Source of the DNA: Paenibacillus sp. Soil522 | GTDB taxonomy: Bacteria; Bacillota; Bacilli; Paenibacillales; Paenibacillaceae | DNA: 59,374 nt | Reading direction: 5' to 3' | Assembly (NCBI RefSeq): GCF_001428245.1 | Contig: NZ_LMRV01000047.1 | Location: forward strand, 1 to 59,374 | In this document: positions 35,281-44,294 of the stretch, piece by piece | Position numbering within the stretch: position 1 is the first letter of the stretch | How the letters are laid out: every line of letters begins with the position of its first letter | Notes under the pieces: generated by a model | What the model was told of the DNA's origin: nothing | The model's database searches: none | What the model saw: only the letters and a program-made list of their open reading frames with translations | Program-made: the position numbers and the translations under genes

Positions 35281-37056
35281 CTATTGCAGGACAGGCAGCT
35301 CGATTGTGAACGTTGAGCCCACACCTACCGCGCTAGTTACCGAAATCGTTCCTTTATGAAGCTCTACCAGATGCTTTACGATGGAAAGACCAAGCCCCGT
35401 GCCGCCTGAGCTCCGCGAACGCGCTTTGTCCACGCGATAAAACCTCTCGAAAATGCGTGGCAAATCCTTTTTCGGAATGCCGATGCCGGAATCACTAATT
35501 TGGATGCGGATGTAATCATCGCCCAGCCCTTCAACCTTCAGCGATACCCGTCCCCCTTCAGGCGTATAATTAATGCCGTTCGAGAGCAAATTCATAATAA
35601 TTTGCCGCAATCGATCCTCATCTGCTTCGACATACAAGCCAGGCTCGATGTTCATGGAAAGCTCGATCCTTTTGCGGGCGGCCTCCGGCTCCATCAGCTT
35701 GATCGATTTGTGGGCGAATGTGTCCACCTCAACAGGGGAGAATGCGAGAGGCACGCGGCGTGACTCGATTTTGGACAGCTCCAAAATATCTCCGATCAAC
35801 CGGTTGAGACGATCGCTCTCATCGAATATAATTTGCAAAAACGAGCGGGCCGTTTCTTCGTCATTCACCGCGCCGCCAAGCAGCGTCTCCGCAAACCCCT
35901 TGACTGCCGTAATCGGCGTCTTCAGTTCATGCGACACGTTAGCGACAAACTCGCTTCGCATCCGCTCCAGCCTGCGAATGGCCGAGACATCCTGCAGCAC
36001 GAGAAGCACACCGGAAAATTCATTGCCCTCCGGGTGAATCGGCACCAAATTGAGCTCAAGCAGCCTCTCTTCCGGGAAGTAGAACGTTATTTCCTCGCGC
36101 AAATGATCCTTGCTCTTCAGACCCTCCTGAATCATTTGCGACAGCTCGTACTGCTGCTTTGCTTCTGCGTAATGGCGTCCGACCAGCTCACGGGCTGAGA
36201 AGCCGAGCACCTCCTCCGCACGTCTGTTCATCAGCACGATTTTTCCGCCGCGATCGATCATTACGATTCCGTTAATCATATTATCAAGTACGCTCTCAAG
36301 CTGGTTCTCGTTTTGCTGAATGCGAGTCATTTGAATCTGCAGGCTGTCCGCCATCGCATTAATAGCATTGCCGAGTTCCCCGATCTCATCCTGTTTTGCC
36401 ACCTTCACCCTTGCGCGGTAATCCATGTTTTTAATCCGCTTCGCAACCTTCGTTATTTGCTCCAGCGGGCGCGTTAAGCCAAGTGCAATTCGATAGCTGA
36501 TTACAGCTGCGATGAGGAAGAGCACCAGCAAACCGGCGACCATCAGCATCGTTAAATTGCGAATGCTGTCGTCGACCTCTTTCAAGCTCATCGCAAGACG
36601 AATAACATCAGGCGCTTGATGAGGCAAGACTTTCACGGGAATAGCCACGTACATCATATTTTGCTTCACGGTATCACTCGCCCGAATAGCTCTACCGGTG
36701 CCGGTCGCGAGCGCTTCCCTTACTTCCGCCCGGTCAAGATGGTTGTCCATTTCCTTCGGATCCCCATCCGAATCGCCAAGCACGATGCCGTCATTGCGAA
36801 TGAACGTTACGCGGGCGCCAGTATAATGCTTAAGCTCCTTCGCCTCGTTCGTATAATAGTTGTATAACGTTGATACTTGGCCTGATTTCCATTCCATTTT
36901 GGCTGAAATGATTTGCATCTCGCGAACCATATTATCTTCAAGCGCGTTAATATGGTTTTCTTTAAACGTGCTAACCATAAATATTCCAGCTGCACTCACC
37001 GATAATGCGATCATCGTGATCATAATAAGCGTCAGCCTGGTGCGAAAGCTGTTCAT
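35281..37056 (-). CDS. phoR: Phosphate sensor histidine kinase PhoR
   Basis: A 591-residue membrane kinase. Transmembrane helices lie at about 8-29 and 168-190 with an extracytosolic PAS-like domain between them. Then follow HAMP (about 190-243), PAS (255-365), a HisKA domain with His376 in SHELKTP and an HATPase domain with N, G1 (DSGIGIP) and G2 (GGTGLGLSI) boxes. It phosphorylates PhoP under phosphate limitation. The ATG at 37056 has GGGAGTGAACC upstream. A sigma-A promoter with a perfect TTGACA lies 43-48 bases before the start. Confidence 0.93.
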   Translation of the reverse strand: MNSFRTRLTLIMITMIALSVSAAGIFMVSTFKENHINALEDNMVREMQIISAKMEWKSGQVSTLYNYYTNEAKELKHYTGARVTFIRNDGIVLGDSDGDPKEMDNHLDRAEVREALATGTGRAIRASDTVKQNMMYVAIPVKVLPHQAPDVIRLAMSLKEVDDSIRNLTMLMVAGLLVLFLIAAVISYRIALGLTRPLEQITKVAKRIKNMDYRARVKVAKQDEIGELGNAINAMADSLQIQMTRIQQNENQLESVLDNMINGIVMIDRGGKIVLMNRRAEEVLGFSARELVGRHYAEAKQQYELSQMIQEGLKSKDHLREEITFYFPEERLLELNLVPIHPEGNEFSGVLLVLQDVSAIRRLERMRSEFVANVSHELKTPITAVKGFAETLLGGAVNDEETARSFLQIIFDESDRLNRLIGDILELSKIESRRVPLAFSPVEVDTFAHKSIKLMEPEAARKRIELSMNIEPGLYVEADEDRLRQIIMNLLSNGINYTPEGGRVSLKVEGLGDDYIRIQISDSGIGIPKKDLPRIFERFYRVDKARSRSSGGTGLGLSIVKHLVELHKGTISVTSAVGVGSTFTIELPVLQ

Positions 37057-37074
37057 CCGGTTCACTCCCTGCGT

Positions 37075-37104
37075 TTTATCAAGCCCGCGCCGCTTGCGTG
37101 TCAA
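37075..37104 (-). promoter_or_regulatory. Candidate sigma-A promoter of phoR
   Basis: TTGACA (37104-37099) and GATAAA (37080-37075) are separated by 18 bases on the minus strand. No terminator separates phoR from the upstream BASS transporter gene, so read-through may also occur. Confidence 0.55.
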
Positions 37105-37121
37105 GCCGCTACATACAACTG

Positions 37122-38099
37122 TTATCGTACATGCGGCACTGCACTTTCGCCAGCTTTGTTTTTGTTAAGTTTTTGTAAAACGTAATGGTGTACCGTGGCG
37201 AGCGGCTGCTGTATGAGAATCGATAATACGACGGGCACTGCAGCGAGCGGACTGAAATAACCGAGCGCCAGCACGATGCCGAGCGAAATGTTGCGCATCC
37301 CTGTCGCATAAGATACGGTCACCTGCTGCTCGCTGTTGCGAAGCTGGGCCGTACCGATGTAACCGAATGCGTAGCATAGGCCGACAAGCACTACGACAAG
37401 CGGCACGAGCAGCAGCATGTCCTGCTTTAGCTGGTCCAGATGAGGCGCGATCGCCGATGCATTCAGCGAGACAACTCCAATGAAGCAAAGCTTGGAGAAC
37501 GGCGACGTATAGGGCTGAACGACATTTTGAATGCGTCCCCGGCTCATTTGATTCAGAGCGACGCCGATAATGGTAGGAAGTACAATAATAACGAGCAAAT
37601 CAATAATGATGGGTCCAGCCTTCACCTCCACTGCCGAGTTAAAAAACAGATGAATGCCAGCCGGCACGACAAGCGGACTAAGTGCCGAATCCAGCACCAC
37701 CATCGCTAACATGAGCGGAACGCTGCCGCCTGACATTCCAACCCAAAGCACGGTTGAGACACCAATCGGTATAATGGTAAACAGTACGAGTCCTACCACA
37801 TACGGTGAATCCGCTCCAAAAATGAACGTGCCAAGGCCGTAAGCAGCAAGCGGGGACAACATATGCGCGATCACAAAGGTGAGCAGCATAATACCCGGCC
37901 GCTTCAGCACCTCGCGCAATTGACCTAAACCGCAGCCGATAGCCATCGTCAGCGTTATATATGCAAACAAGTAAGGCACTGATTTAATGTAGGGCTGGAG
38001 CTGTGAAGCGAATATAAAGCCAAGAATTAAGGAGCCTGGAATAATAATAAACATCCATCGTTCAAAATGCCGGTTAAAAGCTAAACCAAATTCACGCAT
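37122..38099 (-). CDS. Bile acid:sodium symporter (BASS) family transporter
   Basis: The 325-residue membrane protein has about nine to ten helices and the family feature of two crossed discontinuous helices (MSGGSVPLMLAMVVLDSALSP and TGMRNISLGIVLALGYFSP). Relatives transport organic anions with sodium; some are annotated as arsenite or pantothenate carriers, so the substrate is open. The ATG at 38099 follows GAGGG at 7 bases. It ends 66 bases before phoR on the same strand with no terminator, so it might be cotranscribed with phoR-phoP, but a functional link is speculative. Confidence 0.88.
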   Translation of the reverse strand: MREFGLAFNRHFERWMFIIIPGSLILGFIFASQLQPYIKSVPYLFAYITLTMAIGCGLGQLREVLKRPGIMLLTFVIAHMLSPLAAYGLGTFIFGADSPYVVGLVLFTIIPIGVSTVLWVGMSGGSVPLMLAMVVLDSALSPLVVPAGIHLFFNSAVEVKAGPIIIDLLVIIVLPTIIGVALNQMSRGRIQNVVQPYTSPFSKLCFIGVVSLNASAIAPHLDQLKQDMLLLVPLVVVLVGLCYAFGYIGTAQLRNSEQQVTVSYATGMRNISLGIVLALGYFSPLAAVPVVLSILIQQPLATVHHYVLQKLNKNKAGESAVPHVR

Positions 38100-38217
38100 C
38101 ACATTTCCCTCAGTTCCAATTTATACTTTCTTAAATTTATACGTAAGCTTTATAATAGCATAGACATTCCTGTACATGAACGGCAACTCCCGAATTGAAG
38201 CCAGCAAAGGAGAATTT

Positions 38218-39363
38218 ATGAAGAACGGTAAATTCACGAACACGATCATCCGCATGCAATACGTACCCAGATGGAGTGAATATGCGCCGCGTTTCGAGGA
38301 CAATGCCTCCACCCATAGCTTCAGATGCGCCGCTTTGTCCATTATCATTGGAATCATCGAGGTAAAAGTATATAAACAGCCGCTGGATAAATTAAAGCTG
38401 ACCGGAAGATGTCTGTGGGGCGATCTGAATAACACCGGAACGGGCTCCATTAAGCATGTTACCAAAAAGGAATCGCTCGTCATGAATCATATCAGACACT
38501 TCGAAATGGAGCTAAGCAAGGAAATTGTCTCTTACCTCTCGAGGTCGCTGCAGCAGCAAGCGTTTGATTTTATCGTCAACGCGCAGGATGACACACATAT
38601 CGGCCGGTTGGTCGACGCCATCGATACGCTCGATGCTTATCTTTATTGTCACCGGGAATCCCGTTACGATTCGAATCCATTCTTCCATGCGAAGTACAAG
38701 GAACTGAGGCAGGCTCTGCTTGAAACGGAGCTCGACTCGATCCGCTGGCTGCTGAACGAATACGACAAACAAGATGGCCTATATGAATTTATACAATATA
38801 TCGTGAACCTGGATACGGTAAAAAGATGGAACGGCAGCTATAACCTCGTTCCGGACAATGACGCGACGCATTCCTTCCGGGTCGCTTCGCTTGCCCTGTT
38901 TAATGGTATGCTGGAAATGGAGCGCTTCGGCAATAAGAATATCGATCTATACAAGCTGCTGGCGAAAGCTACGCTGCATGATTTGCCGGAGGCGTTATCA
39001 GGTGATGTAGTAACGAACTTCAAGCACAACAACCCCGACATCAAGCACGCATTCGAGCAGTATGAGAGGGAAACCGCTCAATTTATGATCAATAAGCTGC
39101 CCGGGCTCTTTCACGAGGATATGATCGAGTTCATCGCACATAGCAAGTCTGATGATTATACCGGCGAAATGGTCGATATCGCTGATAAACTGGATGCTTT
39201 AATTAAAGCAAGCCTGGAAATGCGCAACAATCCCCATTACGCGGATACTTATTATAACCAGCTTGTAAAAATCCAGCACCGGTTTGAGAATCCGTGCGTT
39301 ATTTTTTTCCTTGCCTATATTTTGCATGACTTAACTTACTCGAATCTGATTGGTCAGAATTAG
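38218..39363 (+). CDS. Tandem HD-domain protein (YfbR-like; first HD domain degenerate)
   Basis: The 381-residue protein holds two YfbR-like HD domains. The second (about 195-370) is complete: THSFR with His218, LHDLPEALSGD with His254-Asp255, and late Asp in DKLDALI. The first (about 5-160) keeps THSFR (His33) and the late IDTLDAY, but the HD pair is replaced by WGD near 67-69, so it is likely inactive. Relatives hydrolyse deoxynucleoside 5'-monophosphates. The ATG at 38218 has AAAGGAGA upstream. Whether the dead copy is regulatory or structural is unknown. It stands alone on the plus strand. Confidence 0.82.
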   Translation: MKNGKFTNTIIRMQYVPRWSEYAPRFEDNASTHSFRCAALSIIIGIIEVKVYKQPLDKLKLTGRCLWGDLNNTGTGSIKHVTKKESLVMNHIRHFEMELSKEIVSYLSRSLQQQAFDFIVNAQDDTHIGRLVDAIDTLDAYLYCHRESRYDSNPFFHAKYKELRQALLETELDSIRWLLNEYDKQDGLYEFIQYIVNLDTVKRWNGSYNLVPDNDATHSFRVASLALFNGMLEMERFGNKNIDLYKLLAKATLHDLPEALSGDVVTNFKHNNPDIKHAFEQYERETAQFMINKLPGLFHEDMIEFIAHSKSDDYTGEMVDIADKLDALIKASLEMRNNPHYADTYYNQLVKIQHRFENPCVIFFLAYILHDLTYSNLIGQN

Positions 39364-39398
39364 GCTTTTATTTTTTAAAAAAGCTTGGGAAAATTTTA

Positions 39399-39430
39399 TA
39401 GCCTGCCGGGTTACTTCTCCCGACAGGCTA
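39399..39430. terminator. Hairpin between two convergent genes
   Basis: The stem tagcctg(c)cggg with cccg(a)caggcta forms a GC-rich hairpin between the tandem HD gene and the minus-strand small protein. Tails are A/T-rich on both sides but not clean U runs. Confidence 0.55.
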
Positions 39431-39449
39431 ATTGATTTCGTCTTGCCTA

Positions 39450-39641
39450 TTAGTAACGCATATCGCCCGTTATCTCTTTGATAACCTCATAAAACCGCCG
39501 CCACTCCGGATTAGCGCCATCATTCTGACGGTTTTCGAGCGGCTTTTCCTCTTCGGTATGTGAATTAATATTCGCATTATTCGTTTTATTGCTTTCAAGC
39601 TGCAATTTTTCCTGTTTGGCGCGCAGGCTGTCTTTGGCCAT
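39450..39641 (-). CDS. Small hydrophilic protein of unknown function downstream of the SNF2 gene
   Basis: The 63-residue protein is charged, rich in N, E and K, without cysteine or membrane segments. The N-terminus (MAKDSLRAKQEKLQ) could be helical and the C-terminus (WRRFYEVIKEITGD) amphipathic. I do not recognise the family. A good GAGGGATATAA site precedes the ATG, and the gene starts 9 bases after the SNF2 stop, so it is likely the last gene of the SWIM-SNF2 operon. Confidence 0.6.
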   Translation of the reverse strand: MAKDSLRAKQEKLQLESNKTNNANINSHTEEEKPLENRQNDGANPEWRRFYEVIKEITGDMRY

Positions 39642-39650
39642 TTATATCCC

Positions 39651-42554
39651 TCATCCCTTCAACCAGCTTTTTCGCAAGGCAAAAAGCTCTTTCAGATCCT
39701 CGGTAGACATTTCGGTAATCCACTGCTCCGATTGGCCGACGACTTGTTCATTTAACGACTGCTTTCGGTCGATCATCTCATCGATTTTCTCCTCCAGCGT
39801 GCCAAGTGTAATAAACTTATGCACCTGAACATTCTTCGTCTGTCCGATTCGGAACGCCCGGTCAGTCGCTTGGTTTTCCACTGCAGGATTCCACCAACGG
39901 TCAAAATGAAACACATGGTTCGCTGCAGTCAAGTTGAGCCCCGTTCCGCCTGCCTTCAGGGAGAGCACAAAAGCGCAGCATGGCTCCTCGGTATTTTGAA
40001 ACTGATCGATCATTTGATCCCGCTTCGCCTTCGGCACCCCGCCATGCAAATATGGTACTGGCAAACCAAGCTTCTCCTCAAGCAGCTGCTGAAGCTGGTG
40101 CCCCATTTCGATATATTGGGTGAAGATGAGGCAGCGTTCGCCTTCGGCAGCTATTTCCTCGCACATTTCGAGCAGCCGGGCGACTTTATTGGAACGTTCT
40201 ATTTCCCATACAGCCGTTTTATCCTCATCCGCAAGCAGCGAGGGATGATCGCATAATTGCTTCAGCTTCGTTAATGCGGCTAGAATGAGGCCTCTTCGCT
40301 GCATCGGTCCCAGCTTATCGAGATTTTCCAGAAGATCCGCAACTATATTTTCATACATGGCGCCTTGCTCTGCCGTTAATGTCATATATGTTTTCGTTTC
40401 ATTCTTATCAGGCAGCGACAGCTGTATCGAAGGATCCTTCTTGATTCTGCGCAGCATGAATGGCTTTACCCAGCGCTGCAAGCCCGCAATCAGCTTCTCA
40501 TCGCGCGTTTTCTCGATCGGCGTAACGACTTCCTTGCGGAACTCGTTAATATTGCCTAAGTAGCCGGGATTCATGAAGTCATAGATCGACCAAAGCTCCG
40601 TCAACCGGTTTTCCATCGGCGTGCCCGTCAGCGCAATTCGATGCTCTGCAGGGAGGCGCCTGATGGCCGTTGACTGCTTCGTATATACATTTTTGATGTT
40701 TTGCGCCTCATCAAGGCAAAGCGCATCCCATTCGACCAAGCTTAAATCCTCTTCATCAAGCTGTGCGAGCGAGTAGGACGTGATGACCAAATCGGCCCCC
40801 GAGACCGAATCGCGGAATTGCTCTCCCTTATCCCGCTTATTTCCGTAATGAAGCATGACGCGAAGCGACGGCGCAAACCGTTCGAGCTCCTTCTCCCAGT
40901 TGCCGATAACAGATGTCGGGCAAATGAGCAGCGAAGGGCCGCCGGATTGCAGCTTCCTTTCCTTGATATAGACGAGGTAAGCCATAAACTGAATCGTTTT
41001 TCCTAACCCCATATCGTCTGCGAGCACGCCGCCAAGCCCAAATCTTCTTAGAAACAGCAGCCACGATACGCCCTCTAGCTGATACGGGCGAAGCTCGCCC
41101 ATAAAAGAAGGCGGAATTTCAACGAGCGGAATTTGCGAGGTATGCTGCAGCTGTTCAAGCCATGACGTTAAATGCTCATTCAGCTCGACCTCCGCTTCCA
41201 AATCCGAGTCCAGCTCGCCGCCGTCATCAAGCGGAATTCCGCCTCTTAGATGCATTTCCAGCACGTCGCGGAATGACAGCCCTTTCCGCTTGCCCATTCG
41301 CTTCAGCCATTGTTTAATTTGCGTCACATCCTGCGGGTCCAAATGAACCCATTCGCCGCCAATATTGAAGAGACGACGGTTCTGCTCCGCCAGATGCAAA
41401 AATTCCGCCTCGGATAAATTGACATCGCCAAGCGCAAGCTTCCAATCAAATTGAACGATTTGATCAAGTCCGAACATCGGCTGTGCAGCTGATCCTACCG
41501 ACGACTTCATCTTCGCCTTCAAACGGAGCTTGCGTGAGCGCACCGCTTCCCACCATCCCGGCAGAAGCACCGGACAGCCGGCTTCCAGCAGCCGAACGCT
41601 TGATTCCTCCAAAAATTTCCACGCTTCATGATCCGACAGCTTCTCCCGAAGCTTGCTCTCGTCCTGCTTATCCCTCAGCTCAGGCAGCGCCGTCGTCCAT
41701 TTCAGCTGTTCCTTGGCAAGCTTTCCATCAAGCAGCGGCAGCCATTCGGACGGAATTTGCCGATCATCATCCGTATCCGCCTCCCATCCATCCTGCCGTT
41801 CGTTCAGCCGGATAGGCAGCCATGGACCTCCCTCATGATCCTGAAGCGCAGGACGAAGCCGCCAGACCTGGGACTGAGCAGGCTCTACGAGCTGAAGCGC
41901 TGTACGGAAAGGAAGAAAATCTTTACGCAATCCGATTGCGATGAGCCAATCTTCCTCATCGGCAGATTTCCTTCTTAGCACGGCTTCGCCGGAAGCCGCA
42001 CAAATATTTCTCCAAGCCTGTGCGGCCTGCTCGTTTTCTTCAATCATTTGCTCGACTGCGCCGCTCATCCACTGCTCGATCCCATTATCGCCATTTTGAA
42101 CCGCAGCCTTCACATTTTCCTTCCATTGCCGGATAAATTCGGTTTCCTGCTCGGGAATGGCCATCCGCCAGCTGCGCTTCTCGTCAGTCCAACGCACCCA
42201 ATCGGGGGCAAACCAGCCGTTTAGCAATGCCGTTCGTATTTGCCCGGCCATCTGAATCAGTACAGACAATCGTTCCGTCCACTCTAATTGAAGCAAACGG
42301 ACATGCTGCGGCGAGGACAAATAATCCATTGCAAGCAGCGGCGGTATTTTCAGCAGCTTATGCTCCAAGGCGCTAATTTCTTCTATATCCGCTCCATACC
42401 AGGATGCCTTATGCCATGCAAACAATATAGAACGCAGCTTTCCGTCCGCCGCATCCTTCCGATCGACTGCGCTTAACAAAACGGAGGTTCCGCCTTCGTC
42501 CTCGTTCCAAAATCCGTCTATCATTAACTTGCGCGAGCCAATATATGTTCTCAT
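39651..42554 (-). CDS. SNF2-family DEAD/DEAH helicase
   Basis: The 967-residue protein has an N-terminal SNF2-associated region (about 1-470) and a Swi2/Snf2 motor (about 480-960): ADDMGLGKTIQ (motif I), DEAQNIKN (motif II), ALTGTPMENRL (motif III) and the late GGTGLNLTAANHVFHFDRWWNPAVE/QATDRAFRIGQ block. It should use ATP to move on duplex DNA or displace bound proteins; in bacteria such proteins are linked to transcription recycling or repair. The start ATG at 42554 overlaps the SWIM gene stop as ATGA, so the two are coupled. Confidence 0.95.
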   Translation of the reverse strand: MRTYIGSRKLMIDGFWNEDEGGTSVLLSAVDRKDAADGKLRSILFAWHKASWYGADIEEISALEHKLLKIPPLLAMDYLSSPQHVRLLQLEWTERLSVLIQMAGQIRTALLNGWFAPDWVRWTDEKRSWRMAIPEQETEFIRQWKENVKAAVQNGDNGIEQWMSGAVEQMIEENEQAAQAWRNICAASGEAVLRRKSADEEDWLIAIGLRKDFLPFRTALQLVEPAQSQVWRLRPALQDHEGGPWLPIRLNERQDGWEADTDDDRQIPSEWLPLLDGKLAKEQLKWTTALPELRDKQDESKLREKLSDHEAWKFLEESSVRLLEAGCPVLLPGWWEAVRSRKLRLKAKMKSSVGSAAQPMFGLDQIVQFDWKLALGDVNLSEAEFLHLAEQNRRLFNIGGEWVHLDPQDVTQIKQWLKRMGKRKGLSFRDVLEMHLRGGIPLDDGGELDSDLEAEVELNEHLTSWLEQLQHTSQIPLVEIPPSFMGELRPYQLEGVSWLLFLRRFGLGGVLADDMGLGKTIQFMAYLVYIKERKLQSGGPSLLICPTSVIGNWEKELERFAPSLRVMLHYGNKRDKGEQFRDSVSGADLVITSYSLAQLDEEDLSLVEWDALCLDEAQNIKNVYTKQSTAIRRLPAEHRIALTGTPMENRLTELWSIYDFMNPGYLGNINEFRKEVVTPIEKTRDEKLIAGLQRWVKPFMLRRIKKDPSIQLSLPDKNETKTYMTLTAEQGAMYENIVADLLENLDKLGPMQRRGLILAALTKLKQLCDHPSLLADEDKTAVWEIERSNKVARLLEMCEEIAAEGERCLIFTQYIEMGHQLQQLLEEKLGLPVPYLHGGVPKAKRDQMIDQFQNTEEPCCAFVLSLKAGGTGLNLTAANHVFHFDRWWNPAVENQATDRAFRIGQTKNVQVHKFITLGTLEEKIDEMIDRKQSLNEQVVGQSEQWITEMSTEDLKELFALRKSWLKG

Positions 42555-44149
42555 GTAACAATTTTCCCTTTCCACAGCTCTTCTTGAAACGCTCTAAGAC
42601 GCTGATGCTTTCGTACAAGCCCTGCAATATAATAATCCCATCTTGGCAAATCCTTGTCGGCTTTATATAAACGCTCCAGCTTCTTCAGCTGCTTAACAGC
42701 CATTCGGTAGCCTTGACGATTGCGAGTCTGAATGGATGCCTCAACCGACTGATGATACAGAGGCATTAATGCCCGCGGCGCAAGCTTTGCAATTTCACGC
42801 AGCGCATGGGCGCCAACGTCCTCGGGACGGGAGCCGACGAGCATCTGCAGATCGGCCCATTCCTCATAGCGCTTCTGATCCAGCCAATGATCAGATAATT
42901 CCGAATAGGAATATGGCAGCAATTGCGTCATATAGTCGGTCCACACCTGCAAGTCAGGACGGTCAAGATCCGCTCTGCGGCATAACGTGACGAACGGTCC
43001 TACCGATCGGCCGTTTTTCACTTTATTGACACTCTCGAACAAGAAGCTCATCCAATGCTCCACGAGCTCCCATTTTCCTTCTTCCATACGCTGTGCAGCG
43101 CAAGGATACATAACCTTCTGCGATCGCTCAAAACTCGTTAATGCAAAATGGCAGATCGCCTGGTCATCCCTCATATCAAAAAAGTACATTATTCCAATTG
43201 CGGTATGCAGAAACGCCTTATTTACATCTTCCGCTTCTTCAGTCTTCGACAGCCCGACCAGCGAGGCTAGCTCGCGTTCATACCAGCTTCTGCTTTCCGA
43301 AAGCTTCTCGCAAAAGGCCAAGTACATGTATTCCCAATCAAAGAGCTGCCGCTCCGTGCTTGAGGCCCATATCTTCACCTTAGCAATTAATGCATCCGCC
43401 CAAGCTTCCTCCCTTTGCTCCATCGCTTCGGGAGTTAGTTCCGATACAAGCGTATATAAATGCTCAACCCAAGGCTCAGCCATTCGGATGAACGACATTT
43501 CATGATAATATCTGCTGAACGAATCGACCGTATTAATGGCACGCTCCGCTTGCTCCAGCACGAATAGTATGGCCGTTGACCAATGCAACCGCTGCATAGG
43601 CTTCTCCCAATCCTTGGACAGCCCTTTCAATGAAGATAATAACGGCTGAAGCGCATGTAGAGAATGACGGCATTTCCGCCATACTTCGCCATGCGTCGCT
43701 TCCATCCATTCCAGCCATTCATCTGCAGTCGCTAATGCACCCGGATCACGGACAGCAGCAGGCACTTTCGGTTCAGCCTGTGTATTCTTAAGCAGCGTAC
43801 TTGCAGAAGACAATCCTAACAAGCGGAAATAAGACCGCTCCGCTAATGAATGTCCGCCTTCCTGCTGGCTGCAGTATTGAAAATAAACGGCAGCCATATG
43901 CTTGCAAAATCCCGTATATGGACACGTACATGAGCTGTACCGCAAATTACCGGCATCCAGGATGACCGCATAAAGGTCCGAGCCTTGAACGACGCCATAA
44001 AGATTATCATGGCTTCCTTCATTGGCGCTGTTCACTTTGCCTTCCATGTAATATTGCCAGCCGCGCTTCATAATCGTCGTCTCGACATGGACGTTTAACT
44101 GCTGTTCAATCAGCGCGTGCAGCTTTTCGTTAAGATGCATGACAGACAT
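42551..44149 (-). CDS. SWIM zinc-finger protein partner of the SNF2 helicase
   Basis: The 532-residue protein contains the SWIM motif CTCPYTGFCKH (Cys74, Cys76, Cys82, His84; CxCx5CxH). The rest is helical, without a recognised enzyme domain. SWIM domains bind DNA or proteins. In many Firmicutes such a gene lies just before an SNF2 helicase, as here, so the product probably guides or regulates it. The ATG follows GGAAGCGGGTGA. Upstream is an extended -10 promoter (TGGTATAAT). Confidence 0.92.
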   Translation of the reverse strand: MSVMHLNEKLHALIEQQLNVHVETTIMKRGWQYYMEGKVNSANEGSHDNLYGVVQGSDLYAVILDAGNLRYSSCTCPYTGFCKHMAAVYFQYCSQQEGGHSLAERSYFRLLGLSSASTLLKNTQAEPKVPAAVRDPGALATADEWLEWMEATHGEVWRKCRHSLHALQPLLSSLKGLSKDWEKPMQRLHWSTAILFVLEQAERAINTVDSFSRYYHEMSFIRMAEPWVEHLYTLVSELTPEAMEQREEAWADALIAKVKIWASSTERQLFDWEYMYLAFCEKLSESRSWYERELASLVGLSKTEEAEDVNKAFLHTAIGIMYFFDMRDDQAICHFALTSFERSQKVMYPCAAQRMEEGKWELVEHWMSFLFESVNKVKNGRSVGPFVTLCRRADLDRPDLQVWTDYMTQLLPYSYSELSDHWLDQKRYEEWADLQMLVGSRPEDVGAHALREIAKLAPRALMPLYHQSVEASIQTRNRQGYRMAVKQLKKLERLYKADKDLPRWDYYIAGLVRKHQRLRAFQEELWKGKIVT

Positions 44150-44185
44150 TCACCCGCTTCCTTTCCGTTCACTTGCATTCTTACT

Positions 44186-44194
44186 ATTATACCA
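44186..44194 (-). promoter_or_regulatory. Extended -10 promoter of the SWIM-SNF2 operon
   Basis: On the minus strand TGGTATAAT (44194-44186) gives a TGnTATAAT extended -10 about 37 bases before the SWIM gene start. The -35 (TGGCAA at 17 bases) is weak, as is common for extended -10 promoters. Confidence 0.6.
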
Positions 44195-44244
44195 AGCGGA
44201 AACGGCTGTTGCCATATTTTGATTAACGGCTAAAAATATTAAAT

Positions 44245-44285
44245 AAAAAACGCCCGGCCGACGAATCGCTTCGTCGGTAAGGCGT
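44245..44285 (-). terminator. Terminator after the orphan histidine kinase gene
   Basis: Two-part stem (acgcc/ggcgt outer, ccgacgaa/ttcgtcgg inner) followed on the minus strand by six T. It begins about 10 bases after the kinase stop. Confidence 0.88.
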
Positions 44286-44294
44286 CATTCTGGT

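Noticed and set aside
39651..44149. SWIM-SNF2 pair as a new antiphage system
   Set aside because: No nuclease, methylase or other defence gene is next to it, and the pair is widespread in Firmicutes. Defence remains an untested idea.
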